From Planktomarina sp. (GTDB taxonomy: Bacteria; Pseudomonadota; Alphaproteobacteria; Rhodobacterales; Rhodobacteraceae), in the NCBI GenBank assembly GCA_028822275.1, contig JAPKEA010000003.1:1-48747 (forward strand): DNA of 48,747 bases. Direction: 5' to 3'. Shown here piece after piece: positions 10,253 to 22,873 of this stretch. The notes under the pieces were generated by a model. That model did not search any database and had not been told where the DNA came from. It worked only from the letters and a program-made list of their open reading frames with translations. The position numbers and the translations under genes are program-made. Every line of letters starts with the position of its first letter. Positions within the stretch are counted from its first letter, which is position 1.

Positions 10253-11611
10253 ATGAAACTAGAATCTTGGAATATTGCTTCAGATCAGCTTCGCCGGTCA
10301 CTCGGACATAACAATTTCAAGTCTTGGATCGAACCTTTAGAGTTTGTTGGTGATGAAACGGGAACAGCCGAATTTTCAGTTCCTACAAGCTTCTTTGGAA
10401 ATTATGTGCGTCAACATTTTGAAGACCAAATTCTTTATCAGCTTCGCGACGCAGGCATGCAAGTTAACAGGGTATCTTTCTCTGTGGGCCGTGCTGATCT
10501 AGCCGCAAAGCAATCGATTTCTACTACCACGACAAAGTCCTCAGGAATCAGAGAAGAAAAAGCCCGTGAGATCCAAGGCGCCAAATTAGATCCGCGTTTT
10601 GTGTTCGATAATTTTGTTGTTGGAAAGCCAAATGAATTGGCGCATGCAGCGGCAAAACGTGTGGCCGAAGCAGGTCCAGTTTCGTTCAATCCTCTATTTC
10701 TTTATGGCGGTGTGGGTTTAGGTAAAACTCACTTGATGCACGCGATCGCGTGGGAACTTCAATCTAATCGTCCAGACATCAATGTTATGTATCTATCGGC
10801 AGAGCAGTTCATGTATCGTTTTGTGCAAGCCCTCCGTGAACGCAAAATGATGGACTTTAAAGAGCTATTTCGCTCCGTGGACGTCCTGATGGTTGATGAC
10901 GTTCAATTCATTGCGGGAAAGGATAGCACACAGGAAGAGTTCTTCCATACATTTAACGCATTGGTTGATCAGAACAAACAAATTATAATCTCGGCAGATC
11001 GAGCACCTGGTGAGATCAAAAATCTTGAAGATCGAATTGCAAGCCGCCTTCAATGTGGGTTGGTCGTGGACCTCCATCCAACTACCTATGAGCTGCGGCT
11101 AGGTATTTTACAGTCAAAAATTGAGCTTTATCAGTCGAGTTACCCCGGCATTGAAGTTCGCCAAGAGGTTGTTGAGTTTCTTGCACATCGTATATCATCA
11201 AACGTCCGCGTGCTCGAGGGTGCTTTGACACGCCTCTTCGCATTTGCATCCTTAGTTGGTCGAGAAATTACAGTTGAGCTCACTCAAGACTGTTTATCCG
11301 ATATCTTGCGCGCGTCAGACCGCAAAATTACAGTTGAAGAAATTCAGCGCAAAGTGAGTGAGCATTATAACATCCGGCTTTCTGATATGCTTGGTCCAAA
11401 GCGCCTCCGCAGTTTTGCTCGTCCTCGTCAAATCGCAATGTACCTGTGTAAAAAATTAACCAGTCGCTCACTGCCCGAGATTGGTCGCCGTTTTGGTGGT
11501 CGTGACCATACAACAGTTATGCATGGAGTGCGGCGGATAGAAGATTTACGAAATCAAGACAGCCAAATGTCGGATGATCTTGATATGTTGCGTCGATCCC
11601 TCGAGGGCTAA
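10253..11611 (+). CDS. dnaA: chromosomal replication initiator DnaA
   Basis: Likely start MKLESWNIASDQLRR; Walker A GGVGLGKTHLMHA; C-terminal GGRDHTTVMHGVRRIE. Confidence 0.96.
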   Translation: MKLESWNIASDQLRRSLGHNNFKSWIEPLEFVGDETGTAEFSVPTSFFGNYVRQHFEDQILYQLRDAGMQVNRVSFSVGRADLAAKQSISTTTTKSSGIREEKAREIQGAKLDPRFVFDNFVVGKPNELAHAAAKRVAEAGPVSFNPLFLYGGVGLGKTHLMHAIAWELQSNRPDINVMYLSAEQFMYRFVQALRERKMMDFKELFRSVDVLMVDDVQFIAGKDSTQEEFFHTFNALVDQNKQIIISADRAPGEIKNLEDRIASRLQCGLVVDLHPTTYELRLGILQSKIELYQSSYPGIEVRQEVVEFLAHRISSNVRVLEGALTRLFAFASLVGREITVELTQDCLSDILRASDRKITVEEIQRKVSEHYNIRLSDMLGPKRLRSFARPRQIAMYLCKKLTSRSLPEIGRRFGGRDHTTVMHGVRRIEDLRNQDSQMSDDLDMLRRSLEG

Positions 11612-11714
11612 TTAATTTTCTCGCACGACATTGGTTAAAACTGACCAGCAAACTCTTGTGTCCTTCCAAAATTCCTTTACGGTTTGACATTCAAACACGT
11701 CACGGAGAACAGCG

Positions 11715-12833
11715 ATGAAACTGTCAATCGAACGCGCAACTTTGTTGAAGGCCGTGTCACAATCACAGTCAGTTGTTGAGCGGCGTAATACTATTCCAAT
11801 TTTGGCCAATGTCTTGATAGAAGCCGAAAGTGATCACGTCTCATTTCGTGCAACTGACCTCGACATCGAAGTTGTTGACCGCGTTAGCGCCATGATTGAG
11901 CGCGCAGGTGCTAGCACGGTATCAGCGGTAACTCTCCACGAGATTGTACGCAAATTGCCAGATGGCGCTTTAGTAACATTGACTGATGACGGCACATCTG
12001 GCCGCCTCACAGTAGAAGCTGGTCGGTCGAACTTTTCGTTGGCAACACTACCGAAAGAAGATTTTCCAATCATGGCAACGTCCGAGTACGAATCGAATTT
12101 TACCGCTTCAGCTATGGTTTTGCGCCGTTTGTTTGATAAATCTAAGTTTGCGATCTCAACAGAAGAGACACGCTACTATTTGAACGGTGTGTACATGCAT
12201 GTAGCGGAAGGAGAAGGCGGACAAGTTTTGCGTTGTGTTGCAACCGATGGGCACCGTTTGGCGCGGATTGATGCAGATCTTCCAAACAATGCTGAAACAA
12301 TGCCAGGCGTTATTGTTCCACGCAAGACAGTTGGCGAGCTGCGTAAACTTTTAGATGATGATAATGCCCAAATTGCGGTTTCTATTTCTGAAACCAAAGT
12401 TCGGTTTGCAACGCCAGATGTGACTTTAACCTCAAAGGTTATTGATGGTACATTCCCAGATTACACGCGGGTCATTCCATCGGGAAATACACGCAAGCTT
12501 GAGGTTGACGCTTCCGAGTTTGCCCGTGCCGTTGACCGCGTTGCCACTGTTTCATCAGAACGATCGCGTGCAGTGAAATTATCACTGGACGAAGATCGTT
12601 TAATCCTTTCTGTAAATGCTCCAGATAGCGGTGCTGCAGAAGAAGAGCTGGCCGTAGCATACGGTGATGAGAAACTTGAAATTGGCTTTAATGCTAAATA
12701 TCTTCTGGAGATCGCAAGCCAAGTTGACCGTGAAAATGCGGTCTTTTTGTTCAATTCTTCTGGTGATCCAACACTGATGCGTGAAGGCAATGATACGTCA
12801 GCGATTTATGTTGTCATGCCAATGCGTGTTTAA
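11715..12833 (+). CDS. dnaN: DNA polymerase III beta sliding clamp
   Basis: 372 aa; MKLSIERATLLKAVSQSQSVVERRNTIPILANV; C-terminal YVVMPMRV. Confidence 0.97.
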   Translation: MKLSIERATLLKAVSQSQSVVERRNTIPILANVLIEAESDHVSFRATDLDIEVVDRVSAMIERAGASTVSAVTLHEIVRKLPDGALVTLTDDGTSGRLTVEAGRSNFSLATLPKEDFPIMATSEYESNFTASAMVLRRLFDKSKFAISTEETRYYLNGVYMHVAEGEGGQVLRCVATDGHRLARIDADLPNNAETMPGVIVPRKTVGELRKLLDDDNAQIAVSISETKVRFATPDVTLTSKVIDGTFPDYTRVIPSGNTRKLEVDASEFARAVDRVATVSSERSRAVKLSLDEDRLILSVNAPDSGAAEEELAVAYGDEKLEIGFNAKYLLEIASQVDRENAVFLFNSSGDPTLMREGNDTSAIYVVMPMRV

Positions 12834-12857
12834 TTTTCTCAGTTTGTGAAGGGCAAA

Positions 12858-13964
12858 ATGCCCAATTTAGCAATTGAAAACTTAACACTGTCTCACTTTC
12901 GGTCTCACCATCGGGTCCAAATCGAATGTGATGCAAGGCCAGTCGCGGTCTATGGCTCTAACGGAGCAGGCAAAACTAATATTCTTGAAGCAATTTCAGT
13001 CCTTTCTCCTGGGCGTGGAATCCGCGGATCCAGCGCAGAAGAAATGACCCGTCGTCCTGAAGCCTTAGGCTGGAAAGTTAAGGCGGTCGTGCACTCACAA
13101 GATAGACTCCACGAAGTGGAGACGTGGTCGGAGAATGGTGCAGCCCGGCAGGTGCGCGTAGATGAAAAGTCGGCTACACAGATTATGCTAGGTCGTATCA
13201 CCCGCATTTTATGGCTAATTCCGGCCATGGATCGTCTCTGGATTGAAGGTGCTGAAGGTCGCCGACGGTTTCTTGATCGTATGACACTGTCCTTTCAGCC
13301 TAGTCATGCCGAAAATGTTTTAATTTATGAAAAAGCCATGCGCGAACGCAACAGACTTTTGAAAGACCAAGTGAAAGACCCACATTGGTACCGTGCAATC
13401 GAAGAACAAATGGCACTGTCTGGAGTTAAAATTAGGGCTGCCCGGACCGAGGCTTTGGAACATATTCAAGCGGCCCAAAATGAAGCTGAAACAGCATTTC
13501 CAACAGCTAACCTCTCATTAGTGAATACAGAAGTATCGGATATACCAACGGAAAGTAGTGAACTTGCCCAAATTTTAAATGAAAATCGCAGTCGAGACAC
13601 TGCGGCTGGGCGGACATTAATCGGTCCACATCGTGATGATATATATGGCGTTTTTGCTGCAAAAAATGTACCAGCAAAAGACAGCTCCACCGGCGAACAA
13701 AAAGCACTTTTGATATCTCTGATTCTCGCAAATGCACGAGCCTTAAAGCAGCAAACTGGGCATGCGCCAATCTTACTCCTGGATGAAGTGGCCGCACATT
13801 TGGATCAAGAGCGTCGAGCATCTCTTTACTATGAAATTTGCGCTTTGGGCGCACAGGCTTGGATGACAGGTACCGGACCTGAGTTATTTTTAGAATTGGG
13901 AAATGCTGCACAGCACCTTCTTGTGGCCGAGGTCGAAGGTAAATCTGAAGTCAAATTTCTTTGA
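12858..13964 (+). CDS. recF: DNA replication/repair protein RecF
   Basis: GSNGAGKTNILEAISVLSPGRG Walker A; STGEQKALL signature; LLLDEVAAHLD. Confidence 0.95.
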   Translation: MPNLAIENLTLSHFRSHHRVQIECDARPVAVYGSNGAGKTNILEAISVLSPGRGIRGSSAEEMTRRPEALGWKVKAVVHSQDRLHEVETWSENGAARQVRVDEKSATQIMLGRITRILWLIPAMDRLWIEGAEGRRRFLDRMTLSFQPSHAENVLIYEKAMRERNRLLKDQVKDPHWYRAIEEQMALSGVKIRAARTEALEHIQAAQNEAETAFPTANLSLVNTEVSDIPTESSELAQILNENRSRDTAAGRTLIGPHRDDIYGVFAAKNVPAKDSSTGEQKALLISLILANARALKQQTGHAPILLLDEVAAHLDQERRASLYYEICALGAQAWMTGTGPELFLELGNAAQHLLVAEVEGKSEVKFL

Positions 13965-14581
13965 GCATTTCTATCACAGATCTAGCCCTTTACGCGCTGG
14001 CAGTTTTCATTCTTTTTTTAACCCCAGGCCCTGTTTGGGTGGCGCTTCTCGCACGAACTCTGTCTGGTGGCTTTCAGGCAGCTTGGCCGCTTGCCCTTGG
14101 TGTGAGCCTTGGTGATGCGGCTTGGCCATTACTGGCCATTCTCGGCGTAAGTTGGTTAGTTAATGAAATTGATGGCTTAATGAGCATTATGACCATTGTG
14201 GGCGCTCTTATGTTCTTCTTAATGGGAATACTTCTAATAACTAGAGCTGACCGGGCCTTAGGCAGCAACAGCCGTCTGACCCGTCCAGGAATGTGGGCGG
14301 GTTTTGTCGCCGGTGTATTGGCGATCCTAAGCAACCCTAAAGCAATATTATTTTATATGGGAGTTTTACCTGGATTTTTTGACCTCACACAAATTTCCAA
14401 CACAGATATTTTTGCGATTGTATTAGTGTCAGTTCTGGTCCCTTTTCTCAGTAACCTCACTTTGATCGCGTTTGTGCATCAAATAGGTCAAGCACTGCGC
14501 ACACCAGGCGCGGTTAAGCGCATTAATATTATATCCGGTTGTCTTCTGGTTGTTGTGGGATTAATTTTTCTGTTTACATGA
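13961..14581 (+). CDS. LysE/RhtB-family amino-acid exporter
   Basis: 206 aa; FLTPGPVWVALLARTLSGG motif, hydrophobic; probable TTG start overlapping the recF stop (TTGA). Confidence 0.85.
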   Translation: MSISITDLALYALAVFILFLTPGPVWVALLARTLSGGFQAAWPLALGVSLGDAAWPLLAILGVSWLVNEIDGLMSIMTIVGALMFFLMGILLITRADRALGSNSRLTRPGMWAGFVAGVLAILSNPKAILFYMGVLPGFFDLTQISNTDIFAIVLVSVLVPFLSNLTLIAFVHQIGQALRTPGAVKRINIISGCLLVVVGLIFLFT

Positions 14582-14953
14582 GAAGCTTGATCATAACCAC
14601 TTCTAGGCTGCCCAAAGTTCTATTATATGTCAGGTGATAAACGAACGGGGTTTAAAGTGGCATCTGTTAATTTTTTTAATTAAATATAACCTATCAGTCA
14701 GAGCACCATACCCACCCAAATGCTCATTCAAAGACCTGCCACGCTTCCTTGGTGAAGGATAAGCACAATTCAAATTAACCAGTGACATTTACATAAGTTT
14801 TGCTTTTTATTATTTGATGCAAAACCCTACAACATACTCTAAATTTAAACTATTTTATCAGATTTTAATTCAAAAGGCCACTTAAGAAAAAATTGCTATA
14901 TCAGACACTATGTCTTGTGCCATTCACGTGACAACCGCTTCAAATTACGCTAA

Positions 14954-17401
<2,448 letters not shown>

Positions 17402-17465
17402 TTTAGATGTTTCAACGCTTTTAAGATTAGATATGGCGGGAACTAATCTAAGTTTGGCATAAAAG

Positions 17466-17497
17466 AGCTGGGCGAGTTGCAATTACCTCGTCCAGCT
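17466..17497. terminator. hairpin downstream of gyrB; orientation ambiguous
   Basis: AGCTGGGCGAG / CTCGTCCAGCT 11-bp stem with one wobble. There is no T tract on +; a short CTTTTAT follows on -. Confidence 0.4.
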
Positions 17498-17604
17498 AAA
17501 AAAATTTCAGTTCTTAAAAGCTAATTCAAAAGGTTAGCGTCTTGACGTAATGGTGGTTGGCTATCTGGCAATTTTTCTTGAGATCATGAGAAGCAAATTA
17601 AGCA

Positions 17605-17706
17605 ATGGCGCTGTCCCCTTACACATGGAAGCATGCCGGGGGCCTTGGGGGCCCTGAGTTGGGCGGCACAGTCGCGAAACTTTCCAATTGGGTGAAATTG
17701 CTTTAA
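17605..17706 (+). CDS. putative 33-aa small ORF
   Basis: Hand translation MALSPYTWKHAGGLGGPELGGTVAKLSNWVKLL*, preceded by an in-frame stop and a weak purine-rich element; locally GC-rich. Confidence 0.35.
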   Translation: MALSPYTWKHAGGLGGPELGGTVAKLSNWVKLL

Positions 17707-17720
17707 ATAAAGATTAAAAC

Positions 17721-18605
17721 CTAAACCGTGTTTTTATCAGCATCCATCTGGCGCTGGCGCTCTCCAAATCTTACACGATCTTCATCGCTATATTCATCAA
17801 CACATTGATGACACTGAACACCCTTCATATACTCATTGCGCGTTTTATCAGACTGAGTAATTGGACGTCGGCAAGCAAAACACTGGTCATAATGACCTTC
17901 GGCAAGGCCTTGCCCAACTGAAACCCGGTTATCAAAGACAAAACACTCACCTTCCCAGGTACTTTCATCGTTAGGTATATTTTCAAGATATTTTAAAATG
18001 CCTCCTTTTAAATGATATACGTCTTCGACACCCTCCCCAAGAAGGAAGTTTGTCGACTTCTCACACCGAATCCCACCTGTGCAAAACATTGCAATTTTCT
18101 TGTTGTGGAACCTATGTTTATTTTTAGCCCACCATGCAGGAAACTCACGAAATGTTTTGGTTTGAGGGTCAACAGCCCCTTGAAAGGTGCCGATACCAAC
18201 TTCATAATCGTTGCGCGTATCAATCACGGCAACATCTGGCGATGTGATCAACTTATTCCAGTCTAAAGGATCGACATAATGCCCAGTGCCACTGGACGGG
18301 TTTACGTCCGGCTGACCCATTGTCACAATCTCTTTTTTTAGACGCACTTTCATACGTTTAAAAGGCATAGATTGCGCTTTGCTTTCTTTATGTTCAAAGT
18401 CAGCACACCCTGGCAATGTGGCGATATGGGCCCAAAGACGCGCAATGCCCAAGCTTGACCCAGCCACAGTGCCATTAAAACCTTCACGCGCCAGTAGGAT
18501 CGTACCTTTTATGCCCTCATGCTCACTTAAAGACAAAAGTGGCCCCCGCAAAGCAGCAGGGTCTTCAAACCGTGTGAAATGGTACATTGCAGAAACTGTA
18601 AACAT
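17721..18605 (-). CDS. trhO: tRNA uridine(34) hydroxylase / rhodanese-related TrhO (YceA family)
   Basis: MFCTGGIRCEKSTNFLLGEG rhodanese motif; C-terminal Cys-rich CFACRRPIT..CHQC; likely start MFTVSAMYHF. Confidence 0.9.
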   Translation of the reverse strand: MFTVSAMYHFTRFEDPAALRGPLLSLSEHEGIKGTILLAREGFNGTVAGSSLGIARLWAHIATLPGCADFEHKESKAQSMPFKRMKVRLKKEIVTMGQPDVNPSSGTGHYVDPLDWNKLITSPDVAVIDTRNDYEVGIGTFQGAVDPQTKTFREFPAWWAKNKHRFHNKKIAMFCTGGIRCEKSTNFLLGEGVEDVYHLKGGILKYLENIPNDESTWEGECFVFDNRVSVGQGLAEGHYDQCFACRRPITQSDKTRNEYMKGVQCHQCVDEYSDEDRVRFGERQRQMDADKNTV

Positions 18606-18789
18606 GCGATGCGTAATAATGCGGTGGGCCACAACTCGCAAGAACACTTTAACTCAAAAAATTAGAGGGGTGCCGCAAATTACTGCACCATCTTCAATAG
18701 ACATAACACTAGGTTCATGTGTGCAGCATCATTGACCTCAAGCCATACCCTGTCTACTTCTTGGAGCGAAATAGAAGTGAGAATATCTG

Positions 18790-19380
18790 ATGCGTGCCTT
18801 GATAGTAATAGATATGCAAAATGATTTTTGTCCAGGCGGTGCTCTGGCTGTCACCGGTGGCAATGAAATTGTATCACCAATAAACCAAATAATGGATGAA
18901 TTTGATGCCATCATACTAACACAAGACTGGCACCCTGCGGGGCATTCTTCATTCGCCTCCTCACATGACGCTTCTGCATTTTCATTTATTGAGATGCCTT
19001 ATGGCCAGCAAATTTTATGGCCCGACCACTGCATACAGGACAGCGAAGGTGGGCAGTTTCATTCCGGACTAAACACTAAAAATGCAGATCTCATTCTGCG
19101 CAAGGGCTACAACCCTTTGATAGATAGCTACTCTGCCTTTTTTGAAAATGATCATAAGACCCCAACTGGTCTTGCGGGCTATTTGAAAACACGGAAAATT
19201 AAAGACCTAACCTTTGTAGGCTTGGCCACAGACTATTGCGTTGCTTATTCAGCACTTGACGCTGCCCGATTAGGATATGAAGTTAGCGTAAGAACAGAGC
19301 TTTGCCGCGCTATTGATGTGGAAGGTTCCCTTGAGATTGCCCTGCGTGATATGAGATTAACAAAAGTGAATTTGATCTGA
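18790..19380 (+). CDS. pncA: nicotinamidase
   Basis: 196 aa; ALIVIDMQNDFCPGGAL; GLATDYCVAYSALDA; adjacent to pncB. Confidence 0.93.
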   Translation: MRALIVIDMQNDFCPGGALAVTGGNEIVSPINQIMDEFDAIILTQDWHPAGHSSFASSHDASAFSFIEMPYGQQILWPDHCIQDSEGGQFHSGLNTKNADLILRKGYNPLIDSYSAFFENDHKTPTGLAGYLKTRKIKDLTFVGLATDYCVAYSALDAARLGYEVSVRTELCRAIDVEGSLEIALRDMRLTKVNLI

Positions 19381-20672
19381 TGGTTGATATTGCAACACGG
19401 GTTTGGAGCCACAAATGGAAGATTGATCCAATTGTACGTTCATTAATTGATACAGATTTTTATAAACTATTAATGTGCCAATCTGTTTTTAGAAATAATC
19501 CTGATACGCAAGTGACTTTTAGCTTGATTAACCGATCACCCCACATTCGACTTGCTGAAATTGTGGATGAAGGTGAGTTGCGTGAGCAATTAGATCATGT
19601 CCAGTCCCTTTCCCTATCTCGCGGTGAAAGCACATGGATGCGGGGCAATACATTCTATGGTAAACGTCAAATGTTCACACCTGAATTTATGGATTGGTTC
19701 GAAACACTGCGCCTACCGCCCTATCTTTTGGAAAAAAAAGATGGGCAGTATGAGCTTACCTTTGAAGGTAGTTGGCCCGAAGTTATGCTTTGGGAGATCC
19801 CTGCCTTATCAGTTTTGATGGAGCTTCGGGGACGCGCCGTACTGGGCGACATGCGAAAATTTGAACTTCAGATCCTATATGCCCGCGCTATGACAAAACT
19901 TTGGAAGAAGATCGAACAATTACGTTCCATTGATAACCTACGCCTTGCGGACTTTGGCACCCGGCGTCGGCACTCATTCTTGTGGCAAGACTGGGCAGTA
20001 CAAGCGATGACTGAAGGGCTAGGCAGCAAATTTGTTGGTACATCAAATTGCCTTATTGCGAAAAATCGTGATTTAGCTGCGATTGGCACCAATGCACACG
20101 AACTGCCTATGATATATTCCGCATTAGCGACTTCAGATTCGGCTTTACGTCAAGCACCCTATGACGTGTTGTCGGATTGGCATGATGAGCATGATGGCAA
20201 CTTGCGTATTATTCTTCCAGATACTTACGGAACTCAGGGTTTTCTTGATAATGCTCCAGACTGGTTAGCCAAATGGACCGGTATCCGAATTGACTCAGGC
20301 GCCCCTGAAGCTGGCGCTGAAATAGCCATTAAATGGTGGAAAAATCGTGGGGAAGATCCAACGCAAAAATTAGTTATTTTTTCAGACGGATTAGATGTTG
20401 CTAAAATTTCCGAGCTCCAATCTAAATTTGATGGCCGTGTTCGTGTCTCGTTTGGCTGGGGTACATTGTTGACAAATGACTTCCGCGGGCTCGTTCCAGA
20501 AGATTCCTTAGCTCCATTCTCACTCGTGTGCAAAGCCATCAGCGCAAATGGCAAACCGACGGTAAAGCTCTCAGACAATTCCAATAAAGCCATGGGGCCA
20601 GCCGATGAGATAGAACGCTACAAGCGCGTTTTTGATCTCACGGCGCAATCAGCGCAGGACATTATTGTTTAA
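19380..20672 (+). CDS. pncB: nicotinate phosphoribosyltransferase
   Basis: 430 aa; LIDTDFYKLLMCQSVF; FGTRRRHSFLWQD; start overlaps the pncA stop (TGATG). Confidence 0.95.
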   Translation: MVDIATRVWSHKWKIDPIVRSLIDTDFYKLLMCQSVFRNNPDTQVTFSLINRSPHIRLAEIVDEGELREQLDHVQSLSLSRGESTWMRGNTFYGKRQMFTPEFMDWFETLRLPPYLLEKKDGQYELTFEGSWPEVMLWEIPALSVLMELRGRAVLGDMRKFELQILYARAMTKLWKKIEQLRSIDNLRLADFGTRRRHSFLWQDWAVQAMTEGLGSKFVGTSNCLIAKNRDLAAIGTNAHELPMIYSALATSDSALRQAPYDVLSDWHDEHDGNLRIILPDTYGTQGFLDNAPDWLAKWTGIRIDSGAPEAGAEIAIKWWKNRGEDPTQKLVIFSDGLDVAKISELQSKFDGRVRVSFGWGTLLTNDFRGLVPEDSLAPFSLVCKAISANGKPTVKLSDNSNKAMGPADEIERYKRVFDLTAQSAQDIIV

Positions 20673-20684
20673 AACGTGTGCTGT

Positions 20685-21611
20685 TTAGTTCAGCCATTGG
20701 TAAGATAAGTGCAAAGCACGTTCCGCATATCGCCTTTGTGTAGTGCTCTTCTTTGGTTGCCTGGGAATGACCCAGCCAGAGGAGGCAAACCCACGTAGCA
20801 TCAGGAAGAAATGGATATCTTCAAGGCTTGGTGCTGGACGTAACACCCCATAACCGTCTCGAACCGCTTCGATCAGATCGTCCAAATATCGCAAAGTGTA
20901 GTGCTGAGACATTGGCGCACCTAAATCATATCCACGATATCCAAATCCTGAATCGTCAAAGTCGATTAAAGCCAAACCTGATGGTGTAGAAAAAATATTC
21001 TCCTGCAAAGCATCAGCATGTATCAATCCAAAATCGGCGTCCTTCATACCCTCTAAATGCGAATATGCTGCATCACGAGCATAGATCATAAACTTCTTCT
21101 CACTTGCAGAAAGTGATGGATTTTCCCAAAAACGGCCCCAAAACGGAGACTTTCCAAGCAGGCCAGACAAGTTCCAAGATGGGCGTGTAATATCATTAGT
21201 CTTCATAGAATCAGTCAGATTGTGAAGCTGGGCAAGCAACAGGCCTACATCCCGATAGAGATCACAATGTTCTGTTATGGTACCATCAAACACCTCCTCA
21301 GCGTTACCAATTGGCGTACCATCAACCCATGAGATTACCGAGGCGTATCTGCCACCATCGATCTCTAATAATAACGAACCATCGGGCATACTCACCGGTC
21401 TTGGGCAGCAAAATTCTGCATCTGCTAGACGATTAGTCCACATCAATTCAGACAGGATTGATGCTTTTTCTTGATATCCTTTACGGTGCAGGCGCAACGC
21501 GAAAGGTGCATCGTTTATTGAAACTCGGTATACCGCATTTTCGCGTTCTGCGATCAAACATACTGGACCATCCGCCCCCCAAGCTGCCGCAATATCTTCA
21601 ACCTTATTCAT
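20685..21611 (-). CDS. APH/homoserine-kinase-II-like phosphotransferase (hydroxylysine-kinase-like)
   Basis: Start MNKVEDIAAAWG at 21611; GLIHADALQENIF and LIDFDDSGFGYRGYDL kinase motifs. Confidence 0.8.
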   Translation of the reverse strand: MNKVEDIAAAWGADGPVCLIAERENAVYRVSINDAPFALRLHRKGYQEKASILSELMWTNRLADAEFCCPRPVSMPDGSLLLEIDGGRYASVISWVDGTPIGNAEEVFDGTITEHCDLYRDVGLLLAQLHNLTDSMKTNDITRPSWNLSGLLGKSPFWGRFWENPSLSASEKKFMIYARDAAYSHLEGMKDADFGLIHADALQENIFSTPSGLALIDFDDSGFGYRGYDLGAPMSQHYTLRYLDDLIEAVRDGYGVLRPAPSLEDIHFFLMLRGFASSGWVIPRQPKKSTTQRRYAERALHLSYQWLN

Positions 21612-22873
21612 GTGACATCTACAGCAAATGCGTCTGCTAAAATATGCGTCGCACACTCTGTATCCGCACTGCAAAAGGGCATAGGTGGCCGCAGTTTCAA
21701 GATGTTGCGATTGCGGCCAGTGCGTCCCATCAGCATTCCGTGATTGCGTGCATATTCCACCACATGGGCTGCCAGCCTTTCATCCGCTTCACCATCTTTT
21801 TCAAGCTCCAAGACCACGAACAAACCACGCCCACGCAAGCTTGAAATTGAGGAATGTGAAATTAGTGCCAACCGCTCTAAAAATTCACCACCAACAATGC
21901 GCGCATTTTCAACAAGATTATCTTGCTCAATCACATCTAAAGTAGCAGCCGCTGCGGCGCAGCTGACCGGATTGCCCCCAAAGGTATTGAAATACCCAAA
22001 TGCATTGCGAAATGCCGACATTACTTCAGAACGCGCTACAACCGCAGCTACCGGGTGCCCATTAGCCATTGGCTTTCCAAGCGTCACCACATCTGGAGAC
22101 AGCCCCAGCCAATCGTGACCCCACCAGGTATCACCCGAACGGCCAAAGCCAGGTTGAACTTCATCGGATATCAAAATCCCACCAGCCGCTTTTATCACTC
22201 TCTCCGCCGGACGCATAAAGTTTTGAGGTAAATCGGGCAAGCCTTCATTAGCAAAGGTTGGACAAAACAAAAAACCAGAAAACCCATGACCCGCGGCTTC
22301 AAGATCATCTATCGCTTTTTGAATTTCCTTCGCAAAAGCTTCTGCTTGATTGGCAAAACTACCACCTACGGGTCGCAATGTATCTGGGGCTGGTACATGC
22401 CGAACATGAGCTGCATATCCTCCAATTGGAGGTTTACGGGAGGACAGTTGGGATACTGCCATTGTATTTCCGTGATATGTGTTATCAGTAGATATAATTC
22501 CGATTTTACCTGTCATGGCTTGTGCCATGCGTAGCGCAATATCATTAGCCTCAGAGCCACTACAAACCATAATTACCTGATCCAACTCTAATTGGAATTT
22601 TGCAGTTAGGCGCTCGCCGTATGAAACGATACCGTCATGTAGATAGCGTGTGTGGGTGTTCAATGTCGCAGCCTGTTCAGAAATCGCCGCAACTACATGT
22701 GGGTGACAGTGGCCAACATGCGGTACATTGTTGTAGCAATCGAGGTACTTATTGCCGTCCACGTCCCATGCCCAAACACCAGAACCACGAACGAGGTGAA
22801 TGGGAGTATCGTAAAATGTGGGCACATTAGACCCTAGCACAGCTTGCCTGCGAGCCATCAATTCATTCGTCAT
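21608..22873 (-). CDS. class-III PLP-dependent aminotransferase / phospho-lyase-like enzyme
   Basis: 421 aa; CSGSEANDIALRMA; GGILISDEVQPGFGRSG; TLGKPMANGHP lysine motif. Confidence 0.88.
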   Translation of the reverse strand: MTNELMARRQAVLGSNVPTFYDTPIHLVRGSGVWAWDVDGNKYLDCYNNVPHVGHCHPHVVAAISEQAATLNTHTRYLHDGIVSYGERLTAKFQLELDQVIMVCSGSEANDIALRMAQAMTGKIGIISTDNTYHGNTMAVSQLSSRKPPIGGYAAHVRHVPAPDTLRPVGGSFANQAEAFAKEIQKAIDDLEAAGHGFSGFLFCPTFANEGLPDLPQNFMRPAERVIKAAGGILISDEVQPGFGRSGDTWWGHDWLGLSPDVVTLGKPMANGHPVAAVVARSEVMSAFRNAFGYFNTFGGNPVSCAAAAATLDVIEQDNLVENARIVGGEFLERLALISHSSISSLRGRGLFVVLELEKDGEADERLAAHVVEYARNHGMLMGRTGRNRNILKLRPPMPFCSADTECATHILADAFAVDVT

